A DNA stretch of 64,000 nt. It comes from Salminus brasiliensis (taxonomy: Eukaryota > Chordata > Actinopteri > Characiformes > Bryconidae). The stretch is from the NCBI RefSeq assembly GCF_030463535.1, contig NC_132893.1, positions 18,150,027 to 18,214,026 of the forward strand, read 5' to 3'. The notes under the pieces were generated by a model. The model did no database searches, was not told the DNA's origin, and worked only from the letters and a program-made list of their open reading frames with translations. The position numbers and the translations under genes are program-made. Position 1 is the stretch's first letter, and the number at the start of each line of letters is the position of its first letter. This document shows, piece by piece, positions 50,813-63,730 of this stretch.

Positions 50813-52535
50813 CACAAACCTGCTGGTGGTGAGTCTCCACATGGTTGTGGGATGTATGTATGAGTGTGTTGGCTTGGCGAGTCGCACAGCATGTCGCCAG
50901 CTGACCCTATTGCGTCATGTTGCGCTTCTCCCTACCCCAATCTCACCTGGACTCAGAGCAGATTACCTGCTGCCCTGGTAATTCAAGCTGTGGAACACGA
51001 GCCAGAGTGGATACTCCTGGATCAAGGATCATTGTCTCACCTTCCAAACCTTTCAGCAATAGGCCGGGCACTGCTAATCAACTGTGACAAATTAGCTGTC
51101 TCTTTTTTTTCTTTAATTAATTCATTCATTTGTTTGATTTTTACTGCCCCTGCTAATTTAGTCATATCCTCCCTCTAGATAGGTTCCTCTCAGCACACAG
51201 CCAGAAGGGTGACATGTAAAGTGCTGCCAGATCTAATGCAATGTTACTGGATGTGCTAGCTGGGGTGTGATTGTGTGGAGGTATTGTCACCATGAAAATA
51301 TTATAACCACATGTCAATTAGTTTGTTTCAACATTTTGACGTTGCTGTGTATGACCAGGTACGTCTGGACTGCGACTGGAGTGCCCGCCTTTTGGGAAAA
51401 ATGGCTCTCCCTTTGCACTTAAAGTGATACTAGCCAGAGTGGCCTAGTCTGTTAGCTGATGCAATGGAACTAGCAGTTCGCTAGCTTGACCTCCAAGCCT
51501 GACGTTGTGTTAGCGGCAGTTTGAAAAAGAAGTGACTCCATCTAGCCCCATAAAGGTGGTGGTCAATGCACGCCGCAGCACTGAATCTATTGAGAAGACT
51601 GTTGTGGCACCACATGTGGAAAGGTATTGATTTAAAGTAATTTGTCCTTATTTGATTGAGTTGCTGTGTGGAGATACTTTTCCAGTGTTCTTGCTCTTGT
51701 ATCTGTTGTTGCCTGTGGTTATGAGCATGGGAGAAAGCCAGGTGAACAAGGCTGAGTAGATTGTAATCAGAGAGCGAGACCGAGACAGAGAGACGCTTCA
51801 TTTACATTGTAATAAGATCTTCTGTGTAACTGTAGGGCTCTTAACTGTGTTGCTCGTTTGTGTCATTTTAGTGTCATTTGCTCTTTCATTTGCTATTACA
51901 AAACAATTAGTCATAGATATACATATTACAGGTACAGAGAGAGAGAGAGAGTTGGAATTAATGCAGGCATGCAAATGCATTCATTCCTTTATCTTTTTCA
52001 TAACATGCAAAATGATGCAATATATTGTTTCAGCATCGTTATCGTAATGCGAACATGCGCAATAGTCACGTTGCAGGATATGCAATGGATCATGTTGCTG
52101 GATACAAATGGAAAAATTCACAATTTGTGACTTTCTGTGACCATACATACATTATACCTGCAAAACATTCATTTATTTGACTCCAGTATTGAATATACAC
52201 AATACATTATTAATATGCTGATGTTGGATCCCTGACTTCTGGTGAACTCTGGTGAAACCCCCCTGTGTATTTTAATATTGCAATATAAACTGAAAAGAAA
52301 AACAATATTGGAATGTCAGTTTTTTTTCAAAATTGTTCAGCCCTAGAGTGAATTATATTTCAGCCATTTCTGTCGTGCCCAGAGGTGTTCGGAAAGTAGA
52401 AATAAATCCTCCCCAAGACTCTTTAACAAGAGCCGTCCAGGCCGTTTGAACAAAATTGCTAAAATGTACGCTGTGGTTCTGAATATGACCCCTCTGGTCC
52501 TGACTGCATTTAGACTGCAACAATACGAATGGGAG

Positions 52536-52556
52536 TTCAGCACCATGGACAGCTCC
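52536..52556 (+). promoter_or_regulatory. RE1/NRSE-like site 2
   Basis: Left half TTCAGCACC (perfect), spacer AT, right half GGACAGCTCC (one difference from GGACAGCGCC). This is a near-consensus binding site for the neuronal repressor REST, 2.28 kb downstream of site 1 and on the same strand, in the intron of a neuronal gene. Confidence 0.75.
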
Positions 52557-55081
52557 ACATACAAACTGAAGCCAATACTTTTTGTGAGTGTCAGTAAAAC
52601 GCTGGAATAAGGAACCACATAGATTCTCTTGCAGATTTCAGAATGCCATTTTATCTCTAAAGTATTTTACTGAGCAACTTCACACTGACCGATGCATCAT
52701 TCCGTTAATACGGACGGAAACTGAATTATACCCGTGATTCTATTATTGATTGCTATGGGATGTAGGTATTGCTCTCTGTCAGCCTGTTTGCTGATCATCA
52801 TGTGGCAGCATGGCTGAGTGTTGTATGTATGTTAATTGGTCTCATTTTTCAGTCTGCTAGCATTTGTCAAGCAGTCTGTCAATAGTGTGTTACCCAACAG
52901 TGTCTTCGTGAGCCTTGCTTGCTCTTTGAACATTCTCTGTGTACTGGCAGTTCTATCTTTCCTTCTGTCTGCTAGCTGTTTGTCTGCCTGTTGATGATTG
53001 ATCACCCTTCTGCTGTGAAGAGTAGGCCTCAACTGATATCGGCAGCCCAGCCCTGATTCATCGGTATGGGTAAAAATCATGAAGATAAAGCACTGAAAAT
53101 GGATGGCTTGTATTATATTGTATTAGACAAGCACCTCCTATGTTCAGATTTAGAGATTTCCACCCTCTGTTACTACATAAGAATAAACCATATTATTTAA
53201 GGTATAGAACAGGTTTATTCAGCATAAATGTATAGAAGCTGATTTTACTTTTATGATGGTCTCACGGGGGTATTTATTTAGAATGCTAAAAACATGGCAT
53301 GCTAAATATTGAAATATTAAATATCTAACAGTGTGGGTAAGTAATGTATTTTTTTAAATAATGAACATAAGACAGCTGCACTCTTCGTGGTATTTTACTG
53401 ACTCACCAGTCTGTTGTATGTATCCCTCCGACAAACAAGCCATTTCCACACCCACTACCCATGCACATTATCATTGGAATTAAGCTCAACACAGATGGCA
53501 ACCTGTGTGACAGGTGCGATATTACGAATATGGCATTTTTTATATCTTATTTAAAAAAAATTAAATATCTCTGTATCTTTTAAGATATATTCCCCATGTC
53601 TAGCACACACTCAACTTCTCAGGTCTGGTTTCCTTGCACAATATGCCATTCCTGAGCCCACTTTCTGATGTGTGCTTCGCTAATAATCACAGGATATCCT
53701 GAAGGAAATGATTTTGAAGAATACAGCTGGTTAGCTTGGGATTTAGCCTAGCACGTATACTCGATTTCTGATGTTTTTAATTCATCTGGTATTTTCTTCA
53801 TGGAGAAGACCAGGACAGCACATGAAAGATTATGACTTCTTATGCTTGTTAGCAACATTAGACTCGTAGCTCCAGTTTAACAGAGAATTAGTCCAATTTA
53901 GACACCAAAAATGACTAAAATTCGTAGAGCCATTTCTTTCAATTGTGACCACATAAATTGCTTTTTCATTATCCGTTATTAAAATCGTAAGCTCGTTATT
54001 GGTCCCAAAACGTTAGATCAGCCAGTTCCTGTCCCCAGAGCTAGCTTTCTGCCTGTTAGCAGATGGGTCTGCAGTTAAGCTAGAACAGTGAGTTAAGTCA
54101 TGTTGGGACACTGAGGTGAGCAACAGAAAGGCAGAGAGCTGGGGATCAATACTGGTCCCTCTCACTGTAGCCAGCTGTCAAAATCACAGAGTGTTGTTTA
54201 CACACCACCTAGCTTCAGTCTGGAGCTTCCAGCCTCTGAGAACAGGGTGCTAAAATGCAATCGATGATGCATCACTGCAGTGCGATGCCACGTGTGCATG
54301 TACTGTAAAAAAAAAATATATGACAGCCTTTCCTACAGGAAGGAAAAAACACTCAATTACCATTTGTGCTGTGCACACACATGAATTTGACCTCCACCTT
54401 AAACCCGTCTGTGCAGTGAACACACCCATACATGCACTAGTGAGCATGCACACACTAGGGGACAGTGAAAACATGGCCCTGGAGCGGTGGGCTGCCCTAG
54501 CTGCGGCAAGCGGGGAGCTGTTGTACTGCTCAGGTGTGCAACATATTCTTAAGCATAATATAATAATCATGGTGTAGTATAACTTAATATAGTCATATAT
54601 AATATAGTCAGGTTAAGTTGACTCAAATTGCCGTATTTAATTGAAACGACACAACTGACACAAACTTTCCGCAGTTACATGCATTTGTTAAGGGACATCA
54701 GTGAGGGAAGAGTGATGGTCATTTGGACATAGACTGTGCATTATATATATTTTTTAAACCTTACAATAAACCTTACAATTACACAGCCCTGGATTTAGCC
54801 AATCAGATGCTAAAATAGGCATGTGTGTTGTGGCATAGCATCATTAAAACAGACTTGTATATGCTAACATCTTCTGATATGTACTCCCAGTCCTGATGCT
54901 TTCTGAAGAAGATTAGTTTTCTGAGTTGTCCTTTAAGACTGCACCTCCCTCTCTCCTTCACTGTCTGTTCCTCTCCCCGAGGCCAAGAAGGACTTTTTTT
55001 TAGAGATAGTTTTGCCGCAGATGGAACTTCTCTGAGTCTATAGCAGTTGTTTTTTTTAAATCTGACAAAAATAGCAAGCCC

Positions 55082-55101
55082 CCCCCCACACACACACACA
55101 C
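55082..55101. repeat. C run and (CA)n
   Basis: A short C run leads directly into CACACACA. It is an isolated simple repeat in the dclk1 intron. Confidence 0.85.
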
Positions 55102-55830
55102 TTGCTGAATTAGCTGAGCTGCGGATAATAACAAGACAACCTATGAATTGCAATTTTAGAAAGCATCTTCAGCACAGCAGCTCTCCTTCCTAAGGAGGGA
55201 TTTGATTTGTTCCGGAGTGAGGTTTGCTGTGGCACGCTGCACGCTGGGAAAGCGGATGCTTTCGCTCTATTTCGGAACGCTGCTTTAGGAATATTTAACG
55301 TGTTCGCATCCGCTGGCACAGCGGCTGTTACGAGTGCATGTCTAAATGACTGTCTCACAGTGTTTGACAGCCCACTAACCCTTGAAGGTCACAGCTGATC
55401 ACAAGTGATGACAAAAAGCCAAAAACTAGATCATGAATTAGATCATACTTACTGCTTTTGATAACAAACAAAAGTGTTGTCTGGTTGTGTGGATAAATAA
55501 ACATGTTTTAAAGTTGATTTACTGTAAATACTGTTGTTGGAAAGCATCCAAGGACTGATGGACAACAATAACTTCATTGTATATTGCAGTAAATGCATGT
55601 ATCAGAGATAATGTCATTTGAAGCATTTAAAGCAACAATATGTAGCTTTTTTTTTTACCTTAAATGAACAGCTCCAAGATCATGATGATGATCCACTGAA
55701 CTGTAACAAGGAGAGTAGCATCTCGTTCACTGCCACTTCAGACCTGAAATGCTGCTACCGTACTATGCTATGAGACCACTTGCAAGAACTGCATAACGTC
55801 ATATTTGGGTCATATTTGTGGAGAATTCTG

Positions 55831-55896
55831 TAATATTGCTCTACCGCCTTAGCCTACATGCTTCTTACACTTCAGATGCCGCTTCTGTATCTGTCA
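55831..55896 (-). repeat. Dispersed repeat, antisense copy
   Basis: TAATATTGCTCTACCGCCTT and the following CTACATGCTTCTTACACTTC are the reverse complement, with a few changes, of 36357-36424. The repeat probably extends to both sides (about 55620-55990). Confidence 0.65.
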
Positions 55897-56169
55897 GCTT
55901 GTCAACAAATGCACATGGAAAGTGCAGTTTGTAAAAGACATGCCCACTAGCAAAAAATGCCAGTTCTCACATAATGCTGCTTTAATAAGGCAATAGCCTA
56001 ATAAGTAGATTTTGCCTACCAGTGCAACGATAAAGCTCATTTTTCTTTGATTCCCACTCACCAGCTCGGACTCCCTGTCACACACTGCCACCAGTGCTGG
56101 AAGGATGAAGGGTAACATGTTATTCAAGTTACAGTTGCAGTCAACACAACTCGGCCCCCCCTTAGCAAA

Positions 56170-56725
56170 TTAGGTCTATTAGCAAAATGTACTAACTTTC
56201 AGCTGTTTGCAATAAACCAATCAAACAAGAGCAGTTAAAATAGCTCAATACAACTGATAGAACAAGTGGTTTCCCCACATTCAAGTGTATAGAGAGAGAA
56301 ATGGATTAAATTAAGTATTAGGAAATCCTAGGAGAGAAAGTCATACGATCCGTGAGGAAGCTGAAGCTTGGGCATCATTTGGCCTTTCTACAGGACAATG
56401 ATCCCAAACATACCTCAAAATCCACTAAGGCTAAGTTTCAGAAGAGGTCCTGGAGGATTCTGCTGCCGGAAGTTGGTGTCTGGCTGTGCATCACGTTTGC
56501 AGAAGCTCATAACAGCAAAAGGGTTCTTTACTAAGTAGTAAGGACACTTGTCATGAAGGGGTTGAATAATTTAGAGACCAGAGTAGCCATTAGAACTGTC
56601 ATTCTGTGTTAAATTGGAGAAAGCACTTGTTCTTTTAGATGTGTTGAGCTCTTTATTTGGTCTTATTTGATTGGTTTGTTGCAAACAGCTGAATGTTTGC
56701 ACATTTTGATAATAAATCTATGATC
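56170..56725 (+). mobile_element. Internally deleted Tc1-like element with inverted ends
   Basis: The left end CAGCTGTTTGCAATAAACCA then ATCAAAC (about 56199-56226) is nearly the reverse complement of the right end GATTGGTTTGTTGCAAACAG then CTG (about 56670-56692). The similarity continues outward (AGCAAAATGT against ACATTTTGAT) and inward. Between them is transposase debris with GACAATGATCCCAAACATAC, a DNDPKHTSKS segment. Most of the transposase is missing, so it is a defective copy of a fourth Tc1-like family. Confidence 0.75.
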
Positions 56726-57099
56726 ATTTTCTGTCAAACGCTTGGAGGAGAACACCCGCTGCCAGTTTTGATACTCACGCTATCAGGCACCTCAGGCATG
56801 AAGCATGAACCCCCTGTTTTTTACATAAACACATCAGTACAGTACAGTACAGTACATCCCCCTCCCAACCACACACCTCCTCACACATACTCACTGAGCT
56901 GCATGTGTCCAGCCCTCAGACCCCTCCGGTTTTCTGTGCTCTGCACGTGGAGCCCCCTCCACCTCCTCTCCCTCTGGCCCTGCCGGTCGTGCTGCCACCA
57001 CTCGTTACTCACTGCGCTGCAGGGGGCGCGAGTGCATATAAGAGGGCGTGTGTGGGTGGGAGAGGGATGTCAGTGTGTATGTGTGCTCTGTTGTAGGGT

Positions 57100-57126
57100 G
57101 CACTGTGGTAGTGTGTGTGTGTGTGT
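57100..57126. repeat. (GT)n microsatellite
   Basis: A short GT run following GTAGTGTG. Confidence 0.85.
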
Positions 57127-57681
57127 ACTCTTATTCAGAAACACCATTCATGTCTCAAGGAGTTCAATATCAATTTGTTTCATTAGAATAACAACAACAA
57201 CTGTGTGACACTGCACTGTGAAGTGTGAAGTGTCTTTCACATTCAAATGCCTGCTTGCCAGTGGCAGTTTTGGCACAAAAACACTGATATAAATGATAAA
57301 AATAAATGTGAGGACATGATGAACGTAAAACTGCAAAGGAATATGGTACAATTATAATCATTATCTAACGGTACTGAAGTTGTACTCACTTCAGTGACAG
57401 TTTGGTACCTTTCTATTTCTAAGGTTTAACCAAGAATGGGTTTAAAAGTTGGCTCAATAATCATGAAATTGCCATTTCAATCCTTAGAGATGTCACAGCC
57501 ACCTGTGGCATGGAGTCGGAGAGCCATAATTGGCCTCACTCTTTCTGGGTGGGTAGGCCCTCCATCACCCTCATACATTCAGTAATGCTAGTCTGTGCAG
57601 GCTTCTGTTAGTTGGTGAAACAGAATTGACAGTGCTCTTTTCTAAGCATGTTCAGTTGTCCAGTGATGATGTATGAGCAGT

Positions 57682-58380
57682 AGGTTTGGGCGGTATCCAT
57701 TTTTTTAATATCATCTCAAAATATTACAGTATTATCATATAATATTGTATACAGTATTACCAAGGACAGAGAAATTTGAAAACCGAAAAATGATGGGGGC
57801 CACAGGGTCACAGACTAAGTAAACAATGTGGACACTTTACAATCAAGTGTTGAATGATTAAAACTTGTGTCTGATAGAGCAAAAGTCGAGCTATTGGTGT
57901 TGAGAGTGACGAAATGAGAGACCTTGTTTTGCTGTGTTTGGACTCGTAGCCAGCAATCTAGGCTTAAAGTAGCTTAGTTGTTCCAGCTAACTGAGGCTCA
58001 AATCGCACATGTTTAGAGGATAAAGCACAGAGTCGAGTGAATGATCTTAGGCGTGTTTTTCCACTGTTTTCAGGCACATTTAGTAGACTGGTTCATCCAG
58101 GTTTGCTTGCTCTCCCTTTCAGTCGAACTCAGCATGTCGCTAAACTCTCCCCTACGGTAGTCTTGGTTTTTCTCCCACCTGTTTTCAAAGCATGACCTTA
58201 CCACAGTATGCACTCCCACAGTGCCCCAACCCTGTGGCTTTCTTAATTGCACATGAACGAACAAGCCATTGTGGTATGAAAATGATCAAATTGAAATTTT
58301 GAAATACCGGCCTTATTTGGAGAGACTGTCATACTTTTTAAATGTTGTGGTATACGGTGTTACTATTAACACGCCCAACC
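57682..58380. mobile_element. Possible non-autonomous DNA element, about 700 bp
   Basis: The left edge GGTTTGGGCGGTAT and the right edge, whose reverse complement reads GGTTGGGCGTGTTA, are similar. Near both edges are AT-rich words containing ATACGGTGT or GGTATCC. No protein similarity was seen. The termini are imperfect, so the element class (hAT or another) is left open. Confidence 0.45.
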
Positions 58381-58527
58381 TTAATTCGCAACATTTTGAA
58401 ACGATGCCATGCCTCTTGTCATGTAACTCGTTAGAAGCAAATGTGAGCCTTCATCTTTCTAGCACTGGTAGCATTGTGTGATGGGAGTCTAAACTAGTAA
58501 GTGGGAATTGGAAATAGAAAATAGGAG

Positions 58528-58541
58528 AGGGGGGGGGGGGG
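58528..58541. repeat. Poly(G) run
   Basis: A run of about 13 G, a likely assembly length uncertainty. Confidence 0.85.
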
Positions 58542-59334
58542 TGGAAGAGTTGGTTTTGTCCAAGTTATGATCTGACAGATGTAAATTATTGTTAAAAACA
58601 TGTATTTTAGCCTCTTCTTTTTGAATGAGCTCATTTACATAAATCCATTTAAAGGGCATAGTATTATAAAAAGCCTAAACGTTTATTACTGTAAGGTTAC
58701 AAATGGACCCTAGCTGAAACAAACAACAATGCAGGACAATGTAACTAGTAAGTAGTTAAACTAGTTGGAACAAGAGCATGAGACATGCACTGCTTTCTGA
58801 GTACATGGCTGTGTCTATCTCCAGCATGCTTTGTTCAGTAACTGTCAGCACTTTTAAACATGTTCGCTTTGTCCAAAGACAGGCAAACACACTCATATAC
58901 ACACACTTCTGTCAAACCCAATACCACAACAGGTTATTATTGTCCCAGAACTGTACGGTCTGACAGCCTAAGACCTGTCATTACTGTCTTCATAAATACA
59001 GGCACAAATCGGCCTGTTTACAGCATAGCCAGCATGTCAGCTCCTCAGGGTTGCTTTATGTTTATGTCCAAGCCTCACAGCTAACTAGGGATGCACTGAT
59101 ACGGAAATTGTGGGGGGGGGGTGCTAATGTTTATCTGTATATCACACTGTAGACTTGTGTCATTATGTAGAGAGGTTACAAGTCTAGGATCTGTAGACCA
59201 AGATGGTGTTGACAGAAGTGGCGTACTGCAGCCACCCGAAGAGCCTTAAAATGCAAGTAAACACTGCCATCTAGTGGATCCTGGGAACAACTCTCTCACT
59301 CTCAGAAGAGTGACAGCAGACTTAAAAAAAAAAA

Positions 59335-59625
59335 TAGGTCAGAACATCTCCAAAGCATCAGGCAAGTCTTCTGGCAAGTAACTGAAATGCTGTGGTCAGT
59401 ACCTACCAAAAGGGGTCCAATGAAGGACAATGTTCATGGAGACCCCACCTCAAAACTTGCAGGACTTTATGAATCCGCTGCTAACGTCTTGGTGCCAGAT
59501 ACTACAGGAGGCCTTCAGAGGTCTTGTGGAGTCCATGCTTTGAATGGTCAGATCTGTTGAGGTGGCACAAGAGGGACCTATTAAATATTAGGTGGGTTAT
59601 CAGGGTCAAAAATGACTTCAGGAAG
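59335..59625 (+). mobile_element. Internally deleted Tc1-like element, fifth family
   Basis: The 5' piece GTCAGAACATCTCCAAAGCA, CAGGCAAGTCTTCTGG and CAGTACCTACCAAAAGGGGT is joined near 59440 to 3' text: GCTGCTAACGTCTTGGTGCC, CCTTCAGAGGTCTTGTGGAG and ATTAGGTGGGTTATCAGGGT. In an intact element these are separated by most of the transposase gene, so about 1 kb has been deleted. Same family as 60591-61114. Confidence 0.7.
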
Positions 59626-60590
59626 TTGCTTTATGTACTGTGAGAATTCTTCATCACACAGACTTGCACCCCTATAATGGTTCATGTCCTCTCCTCTAGA
59701 TGGCAGTGTTACTGCATTTACTGCACCCCGTTGCCTGTCTGCTCATAGGAATTTAAGTACCAGAAGCCTGGCCAGTACAGAGTCTGCCTAGCAAGGGAGT
59801 CTTGGATCAGTGTTCTGTCAAAATGAAAAAACATGATTCAAATCAATAGGAACGGCAAACAAAAGATCCTCAAGCAGAACCGTCATATACATAAGTCTCG
59901 ATTCATGTTTTCCAGTATCTGCAGTTTTCCATGCCAGTCTCCCCAGCTGGTGTTCATTCATTGACTTTCAAGCTCCAATTACATAAGTGACAAGACAAGT
60001 CTAGTGTGGCCTCATCACTAATAAACCACCAGCTTTAAAACCATCCTCATGTTAAATTCACTTGTCCTTTTTCTTTTTGATAGCTCCCCATAGTCGTGTG
60101 TGCCAGCTCAATCCTTTCCTGCGCTCCACTTGGAGTGACGGAGAACTTCTGAATGTGTGTGTTGCATAACTGGACTCGTTTTACATTCGTTTGAGACATC
60201 AAAGCTCCTTTTTGTGTCTGAGGGAAAGCGAGCCTTCTCCAGCAGGCCAAAACGCTTGCTTTGGTGTCTCGAAGTTCTACCCCCCCACAGCCCCACCCCC
60301 CCAATATCTCTCTTTCCTTTTCATATCCCTTTTTTTTGCAAGCTAATCCCTATCTGTGGAATAAGGTCGCTTATCATGGATAATGATTAAGACATTTTTC
60401 CTGTACTGAGGAAAAGAACTGAATTTGTTGACGCAACCATTCATAGATTGCAACCATTCATAGAGTGATTTTTAGTAAGTATAGTGTCTTACTTGTCCTT
60501 GGCAATCGGTTCTTGAAGTATGCTAGAGTATTCCGTCAGTGTGCCCATATAATGAAAACCCAGACCTAACCCTGACCCTAACCTTATATC

Positions 60591-61114
60591 TACACTGATG
60601 ACCAAAACATGTTTACCTTATAGATGCAATTAGTAAAGTTGATTGTCTTATAACAACAGCGTCTGCCAAATTTAGCATACGATGTACAGGGGCAGTGGGA
60701 GAACATCTCTGAAATGGCAAGGCTTTTAGAGTGCTCCCAGTCCCAGGAGTACCTACCAACTGATTTGAGAAGAGACAAACCCCAAAAGGCTCGTGGAGGA
60801 CAATTGAAGGGTCAATTGTCTCCTCTGCAGCAAACCAACAAAAAAGGCTACTCTGGCCCATTTCTCAGAAATGTTCATTGGTAATGAGAGGAAAATCGTC
60901 ATTACCTATCGAAAGCACCGGCAATGGGCATGCAAGTGTCAGAACTGGACCTTGGAACAATGAATTGAAGGGTTCTGGGGCCCCAAGTACAGTTAACTAA
61001 CCTTGCTAAGAAAGCGGTTTGTTAGTATTCTGTGTCAAACTGGGTCCGTTGGAAAAAGCCACCGGAACAGTTACTCTCATATTAGGCTGGTGGTCATAAT
61101 GTTGTTGACTGAAG
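60591..61114 (+). mobile_element. Tc1-like remnant with terminal repeats, fifth family
   Basis: It starts TACACTGATGACCAAAACAT and ends GGTGGTCATAATGTTGTTGA then CTGAAGTG, which are imperfect inverted repeats. Inside are GAGAACATCTCTGAAATGGC and CAGAACTGGACCTTGGAACA, matching transposase positions. The 3' half is replaced by unrelated text with a 19-bp stretch (61054-61072) shared with 33847-33865. Confidence 0.7.
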
Positions 61115-61763
61115 TGTCAGAAACTGCATGAGGGAAAAATAATAGTAGAAAACTATTGGAAATCTGTGTTTTAAAGCAATGTATTAATAGTTTCTTTAAG
61201 ACCTTCTGGTGGTTCCCTTCTGGGACCTTTTATATTTAAGACTATTTAATTCTGGACATTCTAGTAGTGGTCTTGTCTTCGTAAACATTCAGACATTAAA
61301 AAAGGTTGCTGCAGATTTTAAATGGTATTTTAGAGAAACCCTTAAAAATGGGGTTTGATGATTGGATATGACCATGAGAAAATATTAAAAGCATACTGCA
61401 TAGCAGTACACCACACCACACCATTCTTTGAATTCTTACTTCTGCTTTACAAACCTTACCTCATTTGTTTGAAATGTCTGGTGCTTTTACTGCTCTCTTA
61501 AAGAAAAGCCTTTGAGATATTGCAAGGCCACCAGTATACAGGCCTCAGTTCAACTCTTGCTTGCTCGCCTGAATGCTATAGCCTCAGTCTTATCTGCGTT
61601 TTAGTTGGCCAGATAACCAGAGCAAATAATGGCTCCTCACTTTCCACTGTGACACGCGAGTAAACACAGGGCCTCGTCTTCATTAGAAGAAACGACTGCA
61701 TTGCTTTCGGACCGTCTCCCTCATGGTAAACTCATTTGAGTTTAGGGGGATGATGATGAGGAG

Positions 61764-61775
61764 GGGGGGGGGGGG
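61764..61775. repeat. Poly(G) run
   Basis: About 12 G in a GA-rich setting. Confidence 0.85.
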
Positions 61776-62016
61776 CTCAATAGATTATGAAACAAGAATA
61801 ATTTCCTCATTCCCTGAAACGGCCTGTCCTGTCCACCTCGTGGGACTTAGCCGGTTACGCAAGCCTGTACCGATTGCTCCGAATGGGGTTTCGTTTGCCA
61901 TGCAGAACTTGTTTACCGCTCCTTTCATTGTTTGTAATTAGTGAGCTGTAAAATGGAGTTCACCCAGCAGCGTCCCTGAAGGCAACCACGGGAAGGGAAA
62001 GAAAGAGACGTGAGAA

Positions 62017-62060
62017 AGTGAGTGAGTGAGTGAGTGAGAGAGAGAGAGAGAGAGACAGAT
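62017..62060. repeat. (GTGA)n / (GA)n tract
   Basis: Five or six GTGA units followed by GA units. The opposite strand gives a Ser/Leu-rich spurious frame. Confidence 0.9.
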
Positions 62061-63730
62061 AGGAAGAGCAAGAGAAGCCTCCATCGCTGGCTTAAACTCT
62101 CCTGTGTCAAAGGCGATCAGCAGTAATGAAGAGAGCTGCTGTGCTGTGAATCACCTTAAAAAGACATTACAGCAGGATTCTGGTGCCTTTTGGCAGTCCG
62201 TCGCAGCCGAGATACCTCCCTCATTCTGTTTATTCTCGGCCTCATGCAGCGAGGGTGGCACTTTTCTCCTCTATAATGTATTCTTCTTTGATCATTAAGC
62301 TCTCTGTTTAAAACTGTACCTTCAGGCCAGTTCTAATGAGTCACTTAAAACCAACTGCTCCGTTTTAACTTTGCTCTATTAAAAGAGAAAGACGTCCTCA
62401 TGCTGCGTAAAATTGACCGTGGATAACGATAACTACCGCTGCATCACTTCCACTATGCTTCTTTAAAGTCACGTTGCTTGTCTGAAGCCGTTGCAGGCGT
62501 GGAAATTGAAAGGTGTTGCATTCGGCTGGTTTCTGAGATTAAAATGAAGAGTGTTATGAAATCTCCACAGTCTACTTCAGCACACACTTTATGAGAAGCA
62601 GCTTCCGCTTTTACTTCCACTTTGTCCGCTTTATGAGCTGCATCTGCATTAGAGTTGCATTAAATAGGTGCATAATTGCAAGCTGTGGCTACCATCTCAG
62701 CACTGGTCAGGTTCAGACCACAGGTACAAAAAGATATTACTTGGCTGGGAAATTCGGTATTCTTAATACTGCAGGGGCATCGACATGGTAGTGGCATGTG
62801 CTGGTACAGGGGTATCATGCGCAGTGCTGTTGCTGAGGTTGGTTTTCATTAGGGCCTGACTGGTATTGCCGGATGTTGACAACCCATTGTTCTATCAGGC
62901 AGCAATGCTGCCAATCACACAACTTTCACATGCCATTAATTACCAACTGTTATTTTGAGGGACCATACACTCCCAGCAGATACAGTGCTGGTTCTTTCAT
63001 AAAAGCTGAACCTTTTTTGATGCTGAATAGAACTATTTTAGAAGAGGGACATCTACGAAGGTTTTCCAGCATATAGAAGAACCATTTAACCATGGAAAAG
63101 AACTATGCATTAGAATTCTACCTAAAAACCATTGCCTTGAAGGACTTTAGTAGGAGTGCAGGGTAAAACCTTAGATATCTGTATCACTGAGGACCCCAGT
63201 GGGAGGAACCACCTGTATAACAGTAATACACCCCCCGTGTTACACTATTTAAGGTAGTCTGCTGAGTTTCTGCTGTGAGAGTATATAACTATCCCTCACT
63301 AGACTAAATTTTATTATTAAATGTTTTACTGATATACATGTATATTTACTGATATAAAGTGATATACTGTATCAGCTGACAGTATTTATACAACTTAATG
63401 CCATATTTTGTTTTGTTTTGCAATGTTTCTAGTTCTGCTTCATTTCAGTCATGGTTAAAGTGGCGCATACGTCTAGACATGCGTTCCGGTTTATGTTAGC
63501 TCTCTGTTAACTTTCTCTGTCTCCCCCAAAGGCTGTGGGCATGTGTGTTGCCTGCAGCGTTTGTTTAAGTGGGTGTGCAGCGTGGGGCGCCAGGCAAAGC
63601 CGTGCAACCCCCTTGCAAGCGCTTAGATATAGATCTAGTCAAGGCTTTGCAGTTCACAGCACCAACACTATCAGTGAAGACTGGTTACCTCACAGGATGC
63701 ACTGTTCTTTTGCCTTCAGTCTTGGTCTAC

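Noticed and set aside
55168-55190. TTCAGCACAGCAGCTC as a third RE1 site
   Set aside because: Only the first eight bases fit. The GGACAGC half-site is absent at the proper spacing.
60560-60590. Telomere-like CCCTAA words
   Set aside because: Only two or three degenerate units, as also near 20335 and 28800. Too short for an interstitial telomeric array.
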